Below are positions 35,510 through 47,599 of a stretch of DNA of 64,000 nucleotides, one piece after another. The DNA comes from Lycorma delicatula (Eukaryota > Arthropoda > Insecta > Hemiptera > Fulgoridae). Both the position numbers and the translations under genes were made by a program. The notes beneath the pieces were generated by a model. It was not told where the DNA came from, searched no databases, and was given only the letters and a program-made list of their open reading frames with translations. The DNA lies in contig NC_134455.1 in assembly GCF_047948215.1 (NCBI RefSeq), forward strand, positions 323,818,147 to 323,882,146, read 5' to 3'. Positions within the stretch are counted from its first letter, which is position 1. Every line of letters starts with the position of its first letter.

Positions 35510-36235
35510 TGGTGCGGTGCGGTAGCCGAAAATCGACAAACCAGGCTTAGGGGCCTCCATATCGCATGAGCCATAAACGGAATAGTGCGTCAGACGCGTT
35601 TCCGGGGTCGCGAGTGAAAAGTTTTCGCGAGTTATATAGTTTGAAGACGTCAAACACGGTAAGTCGCGCATAAAACAAAAACGCGGTCTAAATTTTAAAA
35701 AAACTTACAGTAAGACAAAATATCCCAGCAATTGCGACTCCTCCGGAAAAGGGGACGCATTGCTCCCTCCTTATAGCTAGTGCCCCGTTGTGGCGTATTC
35801 CTGCTAGCCTATTAAAGAGTTAGCACCGAAAGGACTTCAGTGGACGGTCTGAAGGGGAATTACGTCGGGAGGACAGGCTTTATAAGCCTAGCCTTCCGCG
35901 GTCGGCCCATGAAATGGGTTCGATAACGCTGGTTTAACAACGGATTGGAATGCAATTAAATCCGTCTTAAATTCACTAAAATAATAATAGACAAAACTTG
36001 AAAAATTAGATCCGAGATTAAAAAATAACCCTTTTAAAAACAAGCCCGATTAGAATGATCCAGCAGCAAGGGACTCTGTCCAGGTTCTGCGATAAAGTAG
36101 GGAGTAATAGACTCCTGCCAACTTTGCATTCCATTCCATAATCCTGAATCAGTCATTTAAGTTTGGCCTTTCCAGTGACCCGGGAGTGACCTTTCGGGTA
36201 CTGTATAACAGTTATTGCCGGGGAAAAAAATGTGG
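35510..36235 (+). other. 3' UTR of the Jockey-clade LINE
   Basis: GC-rich non-coding sequence continues after the ORF2 stop and grades into AT-rich DNA near 36000-36240. No clear poly-A tail is visible, so the 3' end is uncertain and may be truncated or followed by another repeat. Confidence 0.5.
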
Positions 36236-36239
36236 TCAC

Positions 36240-36800
36240 TCTTGTACCACAGGGTGCGAAAATGTGGTCAAAGCTGTTAATAAACATAACCTAATTTCAT
36301 CAATTTTGGTCAACGGGTTTTCGAGATACGAAACAAAAGTGTTTAGAAATAATGTTGAATATCCCCAACCCATAAGTCTGATTGACGTAAAACTTTGCAA
36401 TTTTTTTATAACTTAATTAATACTTTCATCGTAATAAAGATCAATCTTCTACGACCATTGTACAAAAATTAAAAAAAATTTCCTTTTTTAAGATTTAATG
36501 CCATCAATATCCCATATATAGACATATTTTGAGCCATTTTCGAAGAATTTTTGTTGACTAAGTAGAGAGATATTATTCAATAAAGGCCCAAAAACGTACG
36601 TACATACATCTTTCGGAAATTTCTATAACTTTTGTGTTTTTTGAACTAAGGACCTTGAAATATTTACATTTGTAAATACCATGATACCCGAGATTTTGGC
36701 CGACCGCATAATTTCCCTTTATAGCTTAGCTATGTTGCTGAAACAGCAGTAGAGCTGTAGCCGGGAAAGTAAAAGTAAGTTTTTGAAATTTTAAACATTT
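36240..36800. repeat. unclassified dispersed repeat fragment
   Basis: It contains an ACGTACGTACATACATC...CGGAAATTTCTATAAC stretch (36593-36632) with a weaker relative near 28495-28525. The style (short tetranucleotide run followed by a CGGAAA motif) recalls a repeat common in hemipteran genomes. No ORF is supported; the open frame at 36186-36416 has no recognisable domain. Confidence 0.35.
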
Positions 36801-36863
36801 GAAGATGGGAAATTTAAAAAAATAAAATAATTTTGAAATTATTGATTTTACTTTCTTTTATGT

Positions 36864-37085
36864 AGGCTTTGGTGGTGGACTTGAATACTAGATCGTGGAT
36901 ACCGGTGTTCTTTGGTGGTTCGGTTTCAATTAACCACACATCTCAGGTATGGTCGAACTGAGACTGTACAAGACTACACTTCATTCACACTCATACATAT
37001 CATCCTCATTCATCCTCCGAAGTATTATCTAAACGGTAGTTACCGGAGGCTAAACAGGAAAAAGAAAGAAGGCTTTGGTGGTGGA
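36864..37085 (+). mobile_element. SINE, headless form, with 16-bp target duplication
   Basis: The SINE body starts at about 36880 (TTGAATACTAGATCGTGGAT) and ends AGGCTAAACAGG plus an A-rich tail near 37069. The perfect 16-bp repeat AGGCTTTGGTGGTGGA flanks it at 36864-36879 and 37070-37085. The head with A and B boxes is absent, so this copy carries no internal pol III promoter. The sharp duplication shows that the headless unit itself inserted; the head was not lost later. Confidence 0.9.
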
Positions 37086-37089
37086 AATA

Positions 37090-38860
37090 TGAAAAAATCT
37101 GAAATGGCGATACAAATTCAAAATTTGTTGATTTTCTTCTGGAATGATCGTTGTGTGTCGCTTTTATTATTTTCTTTGTCTTCATACTTTTATTAATCTA
37201 TGTTGTCTTATGATGATGATCAAAAAAAATCTTAGGTGCAAGACGCCAGTCAGAATTATTTTCTTTGAGAGTAATGATGTGTTTTTTACAGTCAAACCAT
37301 GCGGTGAACAGAGTGAAAGTGAGGAAGAAGTTGTTTTAGGGCAGAATATCACCTGCATTTCAGCGGGTTTTCATGCTAATGTGCAATTGTGTGTACACCT
37401 CAATGTCTAAGGCACAGGAAACTTCTTCATTCTTCTCTTTCTTAGTGATCCAAGCATGAGATGCACGTTATTGTTGAGAATGGCTTATTGTTTTTGGGAG
37501 TGACTTGTAATTTATTTCATTGTTATATAGAAAAAAATGATGTTATTAATGAAATAAATAACTACTCCATTACTAACGTTTTATCTAAATATAAGGTCAT
37601 GTTAGTAAGTTCTGGAAAATATTTTATGTTATGTTTTGGACCATATGAAATTGTGTTTTTGTTTATGATTGAAAATAACGCAATGTTTGTATGAAAAAAT
37701 AGAAATGTTCGTTGGAAAATTTAACTAGTTGTATTTATCTGGAAAATAAAAACAAACAAGCTGAGAAACGCATGAATGTGAGTGGACATGGTAAATAAAA
37801 AAAGTAGCTTATTTTTAAAGAGTTTGCCGTATCAAGCAAAAGATGCTAACTTCAAAAATAATCTGGATGATCTTTATGTCGGCATTTTAGTGTGCACCAA
37901 GATCTCTGTGGGTTCATATGCTGCGTGTATTTAATACCGCAAAATCAATAATGTTTAACAAAACCTTTTACACAACGTAGATTTAATTATTACTGAAAAA
38001 TAATTTCACGAACTTTAAAAAGATTTGTTACATCTCACAGAAAAGTTCCGATATCAAACTTTAAAAAAATAATCATAATGGTGCACACTACACAATAATC
38101 ACATGGTTTTACTATTTCCAAAACACTAAAATCCAACTAAAGGTTTAATTTTATTAATTTGCAAAGAAATTTGCTAAACTGCTGATTGAAATACATGTAT
38201 TTTTGACCGAGTGGGAGAAATAAGATCATCAACTTACTGATGTTTGAGGAATATTCGATATGGTCACCATTTTCCAATTTATGAACATGTGTTTTCCATA
38301 TTTATTTTTTTCCTGGAGAATATTAGTTTTGAAAAATGTGCCAAATTTCACTATCATAAGTTCAATACAGTCTGGAGATATAAATTTGTAGATAAAAACC
38401 ACAAAGGGGCTGATGTTCGAATATAAAGGCGTTTATACATCTATGTAGAAACGTTTGCTTTTACTGATGTTATCAATTCACTACCAGAATATTGAATGAT
38501 CTTTTTCTTAAACGCTGTATATACCGGATTAGATCTCCACTCAAAAGTACACTGCTGGACCAATAAACGTATTTAATAGAAATTATTAATCATGAGAGAA
38601 AATTATCACTTTTTACCATGTCTCAATAAAATCATCAAAACAAACGAATATGTTGGACACATAAAAATTATTTCCAACACTGTTATCAGAGCTGTTTTAT
38701 TTGAATTCGGTTGTGTTTTTTTTTAGAGCTCTAGTGATTTATGTCATTTTAATAGAAATATGTGTGTTGTGGTGACTAAGGTTCCATAATTAGAGAAACT
38801 TGAAGGTGTTATACGAGAATTATAAAGAACGTAGAGTGTACAAGGAGATCTTGGATTCCA
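37090..38860. other. AT-rich sequence, no gene recognised
   Basis: Open frames at 37144-37410 and 37461-37694 are longer than most here and have mixed composition, but match nothing I recognise and lack convincing splice context. An acceptor-like TTTTTTACAG occurs at 37281-37290. Confidence 0.45.
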
Positions 38861-38869
38861 CTTAAGTGA

Positions 38870-41703
38870 GGAAGCCTTCTCCTTCTAGGATCACAAGAGA
38901 GACGTTTTGATATCAGTAATAGTAACTTTCCTTTTTTGAATCGGAGGGCACAAGGACTCGAATGATCATTTATCTGGTCTTCTCCGGTTATATACCGCGG
39001 TTGTAGATAATGACAACTGTGGTGATTCTGATAGTTAAGATAAACTAAATAAACTAGCAACTAACATTGAGTTCTTGTGTATCATATTGGGAGTCTGATA
39101 GGTCTGCTAATGAAAGTTATTACCAAAATTTGTTAATGTCGAGGTCCTCAAGAATTAGGACCTGGAACGTCAGTGATCTAGTGATTCGAAAAGAAGAACT
39201 GGCAACGACGATCCTTAAGAAATGATTAGATATACTTATTTCTGAAACGCACTTTACTGACCGAAACTATTATTGTGTTAAAGGTTACATAATATAAGCC
39301 ATTAATCATCCGGGTGGTAGAGCGCATGGAGGTACTGCGATTTTGATTAAGAATACTTTACGGCATCACCAGCTTCCAGGTTTTTAACACGGATCAAATT
39401 CAAGCAACCTCGGTTAAGGTGAGCTGGCTGGGGCGTACTGTAATATATGAAATTTACTGTTCACCTCGTCGTACGATCACAGACGATTTGTTTTCCGAAT
39501 TCTTCGGCACTATAGGTTCCCATTTTATTGTGGGGGATGACTGGAACGCTAAACATGTACTTTTGTATAGCCTGATTCCTCTAAGTTTAGCTGTACGGCA
39601 TTTCACATGTGCAGAAGTATCACAAGCGATCAAAAAAGTACGAGTTTTAGCTCCTAGGTTTGATTTAATAACTCATAAGATGCTGGGCTAACGTATACAT
39701 AACACAGCACATTTTATGAGCTCCTTCTTTTATTAATAATTCATTATTAATTTCACAACTGTATCATTTTGCATACCGCACAGCAAGTTTATGCATATTC
39801 TGTTTATTAATCCATTTATGCAATATATTTAGTTCCATTTTTAATTTATATTTGTCCGAAACGAGTTCAGCCAGCAGAAGTGCCCATAAAAAGGAGCCCA
39901 TAAACATGGTAACCTTGGGATGACATATTTCCCATCGTAAATATGTCATCGTTATTTGTAAAATGTCACAAATATCGATGGTCCCTTTAACGGGGCAAAC
40001 CTGTGCACTATGTGTCATCATACAGACCTATCAGCCTTTTGCCTATTCTCTAACTATTTGAGAGGCTGTTTCTCGGACGAATTAAGCCTATTTTGGTAGA
40101 GGACGTCGTTATTCCTGTCCACCAGTTTGGCTTTGGAAGTGGTCATTCCGCCATTGATAGAAATAGAATTTTTGATGCCATCAGCAGGTGTTTGGAATGT
40201 AGGAATACTGTTCAGCGGTTTTTTGGATATCCAACAGGCTTTCAATAAGGTCTGGCTGCCTGGACAAGCCTGTCCTATCCTGTACAAGCTTAAGGTGAAC
40301 CTAACTCGGCCATATTATTTGATATTATGCAACTACCTGGATGGACGGTTGCCACCTTACAGAAATACATACGACCAGGAGTTACCTGACTTTTTTGACA
40401 CCAGATCAGAGGTTCCCCAGGGTTCAGTCTTGGGGCCGGTATTGTACTCCATCCATACTACTGACCTTCCAAGCACGGACTATGTCACTCTTGCGTTCTT
40501 TGCTGATGACATGATGATTATGGTGGTTGACGTTGACTCAACGCTGCTGTCGGAGAATCTGCAAACCACGTTAGACCTTATCATTGGGTGGTTTGCTAAA
40601 AGAAGGTAAGGTTAATACTGCTTAGTCGAGTCAAGTGACGTTTGCCCGCGAGTCTGCCTAAATGGTGTTCGTATTCCACATATGGATAACGTATTGTACA
40701 CCTAGGCCTGCATTAGGACCGTCGCTTAACATGAAAGAATCACGTGAGAGAGAAGAGAAAGCAGTTAAATATTAAACTTAGGCGATTGAACTGGTTGACA
40801 GATAGGAGGTCCGTGTTGTCGTTATCTAACAAACTATTATTATATAAGACGTTTTTAAAGCCAATGTATCCCTACGGTATACAACTTAGGGGTACGGCAA
40901 GCAGTAGCAACATCGATATCATCCAACGGTTTCAGAACAAAGTACTGAGGAACATGTCAGAAGCGCCATAGTTTGCGGAGAACAAGGAAATCCACGATTA
41001 TCAAGGAATGCCGTCTGTTCGCAAAAAAAATCAACGGCTAACCACAGAATGTGAACTTAAGTTTAATACACACGAAAATCATCCGGCTTTTAATCTTCTG
41101 GATAGATAACAATGAAGATGTGAGACGACTAAAGAGGCTGCATGTATTGAATCTACAGGCTGTTGTGCGGTGAATATCGTCCTTTTCTTACTGAAGTTTA
41201 GTTGATTGCTGTTTACGAATTGTTTTAGTTAAGTAATATGAATACTTCTGTTTCGCTGTTTATGAGTTACGGATTGTTTTACTGAATTATTTTGTTTCGT
41301 GGTTTTAGCTTTGTTTTTTATACGCGTTTATGACTTGTGTTAATTTCTTATACTTCTTTGTTTCTCATATATGACCTGTTACAATTTGTTATCTTTAATT
41401 GCTTGCCCTGTTTTGTTAATCATTTAACTTGATTGTTGTTTATTACTATGAAATGTTATGTTAAATATTTAACTTGATTGATTTTCTAGTTAATTGTTGA
41501 ATTGTGCATATTTTGTTACACTTAGTTATATTCTTATTTGCTGTACTTTTTTTATTGTGTTGTACTTGACTTAAACTTCTACTGTATTGTCTTGGGAGGT
41601 ATCACCGGATGCCTCCCTTTCGCGTCTTAATACTCTGTAAAATTTATTTATAGTTTTATTATTCCGGAAACTGATTGTAAATAAAGTAGTATAGAAAAAA
41701 AAA
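38870..41703 (+). pseudogene. second Jockey-clade LINE, decayed, with poly-A end
   Basis: ORF2 landmarks appear in order through many breaks: RTWNVSDLVIRKEELA and LISETHFTDRN (39155-39260) and GGTAIL of the endonuclease; GDDWNAKHVLL near 39540; EVSQAIKKV near 39620; then, after a disordered stretch (39690-39990), SSYRPISLLPIL near 40010-40045. From 40127, FLDIQQAFNKVW, EVPQGSVLGPVLYSI and FADDM (40499-40513) form the RT core. NKLLLYKTFLKPMYPYGIQL with IIQRFQNKVLR (40744-40971) is the typical Jockey C-terminus. The 3' UTR ends in AATAAA (41680-41685) and an A tract (41694-41703). Different subfamily from the 31 kb element and far older. Confidence 0.8.
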
Positions 41704-42166
41704 CCAAAAATAAAACCGTTATTATTTAACTATTATTTGTATAAACTGCACGAGACGGTTATAGTGGTAACGGTAAAGCGAGCGGCTTACTGTAGGTTTT
41801 AAAATTAATTTCTCTTTTCATTATTATTTTCTTTACTACCATCCGTCTCAATTTTTTAAATTGTGTTATTTTTCATTTTCGTTATATTGTTTACTACTGT
41901 TAGAAAATTGTTTTGATACGATAACTGAATACGGAGATATATTTTTTGTATTTGAAGGCTCACTTTTGCCGAAACGAACTGCAGTTTTATTAAAGTATAA
42001 ATCAATATCAATATTTTATTACAAGTTAAATAAGTACCTTCAAAAGTGTTTTATGAAATTATAGAGGTCGGAAATTTATTGTAACAAAATAAGGGCAAAA
42101 AATTTGTTATTTACCCTGTTTTTCTTTAAATTTGTCGACACATTTTTCCCTATTTCATGTATTTTT
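41704..42166. other. AT-rich sequence, no gene recognised
   Basis: The 67-codon frame at 41861-42064 has no recognisable feature. Confidence 0.45.
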
Positions 42167-42475
42167 CTGTTTAGCCACTGGAACACCGTAAGATATTACT
42201 TCAGAGGATGAATGAAGATGATATGCATGAATGTAAAGGAGATGTAGTCTTGTACAGTCTTAGATCGACTATTCCTGAGATGTGGGGTTAACTGAAACCC
42301 AACCACTAAAGAACACTGGAATTCACGGTCTAGTATTCAAATCCGTACAAATGTACGGAATGTACGTACAAATGTATTCAAATGCCTTTACTAGGATTTG
42401 AACTTTAGAACTTTCGACTTCGAAATCAGCTGATCTGCGATGTCGAGTTCACCAGTAAATCAACTCGGTGGGTTT
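42167..42475 (-). mobile_element. SINE, full-length form, minus strand
   Basis: The reverse complement shows the head (AACCCACCGAGTTG, with B-box region near 42405-42415), the body (GTTCTTTAGTGGTTGGGTTT) and the 3' end (GGCTAAACAG at 42168-42177). About 45 bp around 42340-42385 contain a small internal duplication of GTACAAATGTA-type sequence not seen in the other copies. More diverged than the copies at 30.6 and 62.1 kb. Confidence 0.82.
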
Positions 42476-42479
42476 CTTA

Positions 42480-44270
42480 TTTCAACTAGTTCTTAATAAA
42501 CTGACGCAAAATAGAAAAGCATTTAATTTAATGTACATAACCCGTTACAAAAGTAAATACCCATTACAAAATTATATCGGCCAAAATTCAAGTGTTTTCT
42601 TTCTGTGATAACTTTTATAGAAAGATAAATGTGAAAATAGTTAAATTATAGTTCCGCCGTTTATGAGGTGATGAGATCTATTGAATTCTTTACATAAATT
42701 TGTAATGAAGGTTAAATTGCAATCATCAATTTTTTTTTAAACAACAGAAAAAAATTTGTGTTCTTAGTTTTTTAAAAGATTAGACCTTATTGCGACGGTT
42801 ATTGTTTTGAAAACGAAGAAAAATAATAAATTTATTTTTGGGTTAAAGTTTCTGAATCACCAGACAAATGGGTAGCAACATAAATGAGTTTAAAGATATA
42901 AATCAATAAAAGTATATTCATAAATGGATGTTCATAAATGGAAATAACTGGTAATAAATTTTATCAACGGTATCACAGAAAGGACGTCGCGTGCGACATA
43001 TTATGTAATTGAAGGGTGTGGTTCAACAAAACAACTGTTCTATTTGAAGATATTCAGTCATGTGCACCCTACAAGATGAGGTCAGTTTTTATGGTACATT
43101 AATTATTTTCAATCGGTTCTCACTTTTTTGTACATTAATATTATAATAATTATTTCTACTAATTAACAATAGTTGTGATATTCAGATAACTATTTATTTT
43201 AAGGGATAAAAGTTTTTAAAACCCTAGTTCATAATTGCACTTTGAAAAGTTTTTATTATTATTTCTAAGAGATTTGTTTAAATTATATTTGGAAAATTAA
43301 GTTTTGATTAAATAAAAAAAACTATATGATTTCAGTGTAGTATATATTTAACAGTAGCATATTTTTCATTCTACAACAAAAGCCCTTCTCATATACTAAT
43401 GTACAAACAATAATTTTTCTTATATGTAACAATATGCTGTAAGAAAGGTACAAACAAAAGTGGATTTTTTTGTAAAGTAATAAAGTTGATAATTTCATAT
43501 AATTTCGATTGGTATTATTTTAAAGTTAGAAGTAATTAATAAAAAGACTAATAATCTTAGATCTGCTAATTATCCAGAAATCTGGTCAGTTTCTTTATTG
43601 CAAAGAAGAATTGAATCAGGTAAAAAGCAAGTAATCCATAACTGGTTTTCCTCGTAAAAAAAAAAGGTCAACTATTTTATTATGATATAAGTTTAAGAAT
43701 TTGTAATGCAAGGGAAAAAATACAGTTCACTGAAAAACTAAAACTTTCAAGGTGACTGTAACGGGTGAACTGATAACATGTTGGATACACAGTTGTCGTC
43801 TTATAGATTGGCTTGAGGCTTGTGCATGTGAATACAGAATAAAAGTTATGTAGTGTATGCAAAATGCCTGAATGAAAGTGTAGTGTAGTGTATGAAAAAT
43901 GCATGATTTAACCTGGGACCTTCCAGTTAAAAGGTAATGATTCATCATTCCATTGTGAAGTTCGGTGAACTTTTGTCAAATTCATTATAATTTTACTGAT
44001 TTTCAAAAAAAAATATTTTGTAACATAAAATGTAGTATAGTAACTAATGTATTCTATCAGTTTGGTTATAATGTAAAATCAATGATTTAGGATTAAATTG
44101 CAATTACATCCAGATTTATCACCAGTGTTGCCTAAATGGATATTTTACACATAAAATTTTGTAAAATGGAAAATGTAATGAAGTGCATGAGATTGTTAAC
44201 GTCGCAGTAGTTTGAATGAGATTCACTGTTTATTAATTAATTTTAATGTTATAAATTATTACTATATGTT
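42480..44270. other. AT-rich sequence, no gene recognised
   Basis: Nothing beyond homopolymer tracts and short open frames (for example 43680-43948, minus) without recognisable motifs. Confidence 0.5.
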
Positions 44271-44502
44271 ACGTGTAAGTGAATGTGCTAGTTTAAGGAG
44301 AGTTGATTAAATTAAAATAGTGTATGTTCACTGTTTTTTAATTTCATTAAAACAAGTCAGCCATTTTAGGCTGTTAAACAAATGTTTAATAAATTTTAAT
44401 TGCACAGTTTTCTTAAATGCTTTCTAACAAGCAAGGGGACCAATTAAATTACAAGAATGTAAATACAGATACTTTTCTAGAAGAATATTTTGCAAATGAA
44501 AA
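44271..44502 (+). repeat. unclassified ~235-bp repeat, copy 1
   Basis: Nearly identical to 46660-46892, direct orientation, starting ACGTGTAAGTGAATG and ending GAAAATCTCATT. It has no ORF, no obvious inverted ends and no poly-A. A 2.4 kb interval separates the two copies. Confidence 0.88.
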
Positions 44503-44944
44503 TCTCATTTTCTCATGACCTGGTAAAGCTATCACCTTCCATTTCATTTTAACAATAAAGATTTAAAAGTATGAATGAGGATAGCTTGTTGAGGAGAAGG
44601 TTGGCAATACTCATTTGATTAAATGAAGTTGTGTGTTTCTTCTATCTGTGATTTTATGTAAAATTTGCATGGCAAGAAAGTGATCTTTAAAGCTGAATTG
44701 TATATGATTTATGTACATTCTAGTATTGTATTTTTAAAATTTTTTATTATTATGTGTAGAAAAAAAATGTAAAAACTTTTTCCACTTTTGCTCTGATACC
44801 AATTTGATACGGTAAATTAAAATTGATTGAATAAATTTATGTAATAAATCAGTAGATGTAGTGGCATTGGACCATTAATAGATTGCAAACAGTTCTTCAA
44901 TTAATAATCTTTTTATTGAATTTATTATTAATTGGAATGTTCAA

Positions 44945-44967
44945 TCTCTCTCTCTCTCTCTCTCTCT
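44945..44967. repeat. CT microsatellite
   Basis: About eleven CT units. Confidence 0.95.
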
Positions 44968-45239
44968 TTTAATCAGGTTATAGTAGGCATTGACTTGGAA
45001 ATATAAAAATTATTTTTTGTCCTTCGTTATTAAATTTGTGTTTATGAATTTATTTTTGATTTTTGACTATTTTATTTTTGTTTTTCTTAATTTTATTTAC
45101 ATAATTTTTTCTTTTTCTATTTTTCCCCACTGTTTACTTTATTTATTTTTAATATTTATAATACCGTACTTGAAAATTACTGTGAGGGATGTATTGGGGC
45201 TACTACTATTTTTTAATGTATAAACAATAAATTCTGATT

Positions 45240-45509
45240 TGCCCTTGTGTTGCTTATTTCAACTACATGTCTAAGCTTATCAAGGAGTACTTAACATCAA
45301 ATAAATCTTGAAGGTAGAGGAAAGGAACTTTGAGTTCACCTGAATTACTTCAGCAATTTGTTGAAAGAATACAAACACTAGAAAACTTGGTTCCTACATC
45401 TAGTTATTCCTGCAGCAAAGTCAAAACTCTTAGGTGAAAAGCTGGCAACTTTGGCTACAAAAGATGATATTAAACAGTTAGGAAATTTTGTTAAACTGCT
45501 AACCAGAGC
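45240..45509 (+). pseudogene. CR1/L2-like LINE, ORF1 coiled-coil start (left half)
   Basis: The + frame reads SPELLQQFVERIQTLENL, then LLGEKLATLATKDDIKQLGN, a heptad-rich coiled-coil of the kind that trimerises LINE ORF1 proteins. It is cut at about 45510 by a minus-strand hAT remnant; a compatible coiled-coil segment (ESELLKREVSELKAEYVKIK) resumes at about 47612. Confidence 0.5.
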
Positions 45510-46295
45510 TGAAACAATGATTTTTGGCGCCCTTGGTAAATATCAAATATGACGCCCCTTTATGTATTTTTTTAAATAGCTAAATGACAAATACATATAA
45601 TTAAAGGAATAATTTATTAATGAAAATTATTTATTCTAATAAAATTAAATTTTACAAAATTAAGCTTTTTTTAAAAAATAAAAATGTAAAACACAAATTT
45701 ATAATAAAACATCACATTTGTTCGTGGTACTAATTTGATTATTCATACTTAAACTTTAAATAAAAATTGCATCTACAGTTTTATTTTTCTCGCTTTTGAA
45801 TTAGTGAAATCATTAAACTAATTTATATTCTATTGACAAAAGGCTTAAATCTGAAGTACGATCTTGATTACTTGTAGATTACAAATAATTTTTGATTAAT
45901 CTTAATTTGTTAAAACTTCTTTCAGTGGTGGCTATTGTTGCTGGCATTATCAGAAATATGCATGTAGCTTGTACAATTCTTGAAATATGATATTCTTCTA
46001 AATCTCATTCATTCAACATATTCAAAATATCCATATGATAAATAGTGTTCGGATCTTTATTTCCAATATATTTTTTATTTGTTATTTAAAACATTTCAGT
46101 TCATTTATGAACTTATTTTTATTTCTGGATATGCTGCCGATAATAATTTCCCTTTTCTTCTATTTCTTTTATTGATGATGAAAACATCAATAAAGCCTTT
46201 CCCAGTGAAAAAATAGAACTTTTCCGTAATCTGTCGAATGCAGTGAAAGCGCTCTTTCAATCGTATTATTATAGCATCTATAATATTATAATGTC

Positions 46296-46324
46296 GTTAC
46301 AGCGATATATTATATCGCTGTAAC
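46296..46324. repeat. 14-bp perfect inverted repeat inside the hAT remnant
   Basis: Arms 46296-46309 and 46311-46324 pair perfectly with a 1-nt loop, within transposase coding sequence. Confidence 0.88.
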
Positions 46325-46659
46325 ACAACATTTTAATGAAATCTAAATACAGGGATTCATCATCGGCAAGTTCATCTGTCATTTTCTTCCTTTTATATTT
46401 TCTTTTATCCGGTTTGGTATTAATGCTTAATTTATCACAAAGATCAACAACCTTTTGTAAAATTTGATCTACATTCTTGTTTCGAAAAAATTAAAAATTA
46501 TCAATAAGCCCTTGTATTAATTTCGACGATCTATAAATATTTTGATCCCTTTTCTGAAGTAATATATTGACATTGTTTAATGTATTTAGTACTGGATTCC
46601 AGAGATTCAAAAATATAAGAAACTTATAATTGTACATCTGCTTGTACAGCGATTTGGTT

Positions 46660-46892
46660 ATGTGTGAGTGAATGAGCTAGTTTAAGGAGAGTTGATTAAA
46701 TTAAAATAGTGTAGGTTCACTGTTTTTTGATTTCATTAAAACAAGTTAGCCATTTTAGGTTGTCAAACAAATGTTTAATAAATTTTAATTGCACAGTTTT
46801 CTTAAATGCTTTCTAACAAGCAAGGGGACCAATTAAATTACAAGAATGTAAATACAGATATTTTTCTAGAAGAATATTCTGCAAATGAAAAT
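46660..46892 (+). repeat. unclassified ~235-bp repeat, copy 2
   Basis: Direct copy of 44271-44502 (roughly 10 differences), sitting inside the hAT transposase remnant: transposase-like sequence continues on both sides. Confidence 0.88.
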
Positions 46893-47599
46893 CTCATTGC
46901 GAGTCCGTAAAAGAATTGTTGTCTTTCATATTTCTCAAGACTGAAACTATACCCTCAAATTGATCAAAAACTATCTTGACTGCATTTTCTTTAGAGCACC
47001 ATCTCATTTCGGAATGCATTTTGAGGTTAATTTTAATAATTTTTTCCATTTACTAGTAGAAGAAGAAATGAAATTGAAAAGTTCTTGTGTAGAATTAAAA
47101 AAAAAACTTTGTGACATCAACATTTAACGATGCTGCATAATCACCAATAAGATTTATACTGTGCGAACAAAATGGGATATATCTTGCGAGTGAGTTATCA
47201 CTTTTTATTACAGCTTGTTCACCTTTATATTTGCTAGACATATTTCTTTTGGTAATTGGTAATTTCAATTTGATAATTTTTTGGTAATTTCAATTTGGTA
47301 ATTGATCTTAGTGTGAAATATCTGGGGTGCTATCTAAAATTATACTACAATATTTTTCCTGCTGAATTTCTTTTATTATTACCTTGTGTACCTTTGAAGC
47401 TAAAAGATTTACAAGTTCATTTTGAATTTTCGGTGATAAATAGTTATGATGTTAAATATGGAAATTCAGCACATGTTCCAAGGTGATATCAAATTCGCCT
47501 ACAAATTTTATGAGATTTAAAATTATTCCACAGTTATCTTCATTAATATTATCTCTGGTCCCGCTAAATGCCAAATTGTTTTTAACACAAGATAAAATG

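Larger units (their letters stand above)
45510..47590 (-). pseudogene. hAT-superfamily (ZMYM1/DUF4371-type) transposase remnant
   Basis: From 47245 leftward the minus strand reads MSSKYKGEQAVIK, then FCSHSINLIGDYAASL, and near 47000 SEMRWCSKENAVK. These match the DUF4371/RNase-H-like core of ZMYM1-type hAT transposases (compare SLNLVG and TRWSAR). A Lys/Arg-rich segment (KPDKRKYKRKKM) lies near 46400, and the C-terminal dimerisation region reads LIKNYL, then RTSDLSLLSIEYKL, near 45905-45820. Stops, frameshifts, a fold-back at 46296-46324 and the inserted repeat at 46660-46892 inactivate it. It splits the LINE described on either side. The terminal inverted repeats were not resolved; a GGCGCCCTTGG near 45522-45532 may be part of one. 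Confidence 0.65.

Noticed and set aside
31345..35671. Long minus-strand ORFs opposite the Jockey-clade LINE (for example 32227-32754, 33657-34049, 35207-35671)
   Set aside because: Shadow frames of a GC-rich coding region; their composition (Pro/Ala/Gly or Arg/Ser-rich) mirrors the sense codons and no domain is present.
37144..37694. ORFs at 37144-37410 and 37461-37694 as host exons
   Set aside because: Mixed composition and an acceptor-like TTTTTTACAG were considered, but there is no recognisable protein, no paired donor in phase and no relation to amphiphysin or TMIE.
44990..45223. Hydrophobic 77-codon ORF as a membrane protein
   Set aside because: Translation of a T-rich tract after a CT microsatellite; F/I/L runs are expected from composition.
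45500..47590. Resolved hAT terminal inverted repeats at GGCGCCCTTGG (45522)
   Set aside because: No matching inverted copy or 8-bp duplication was found on the other side, so the ends remain undefined.
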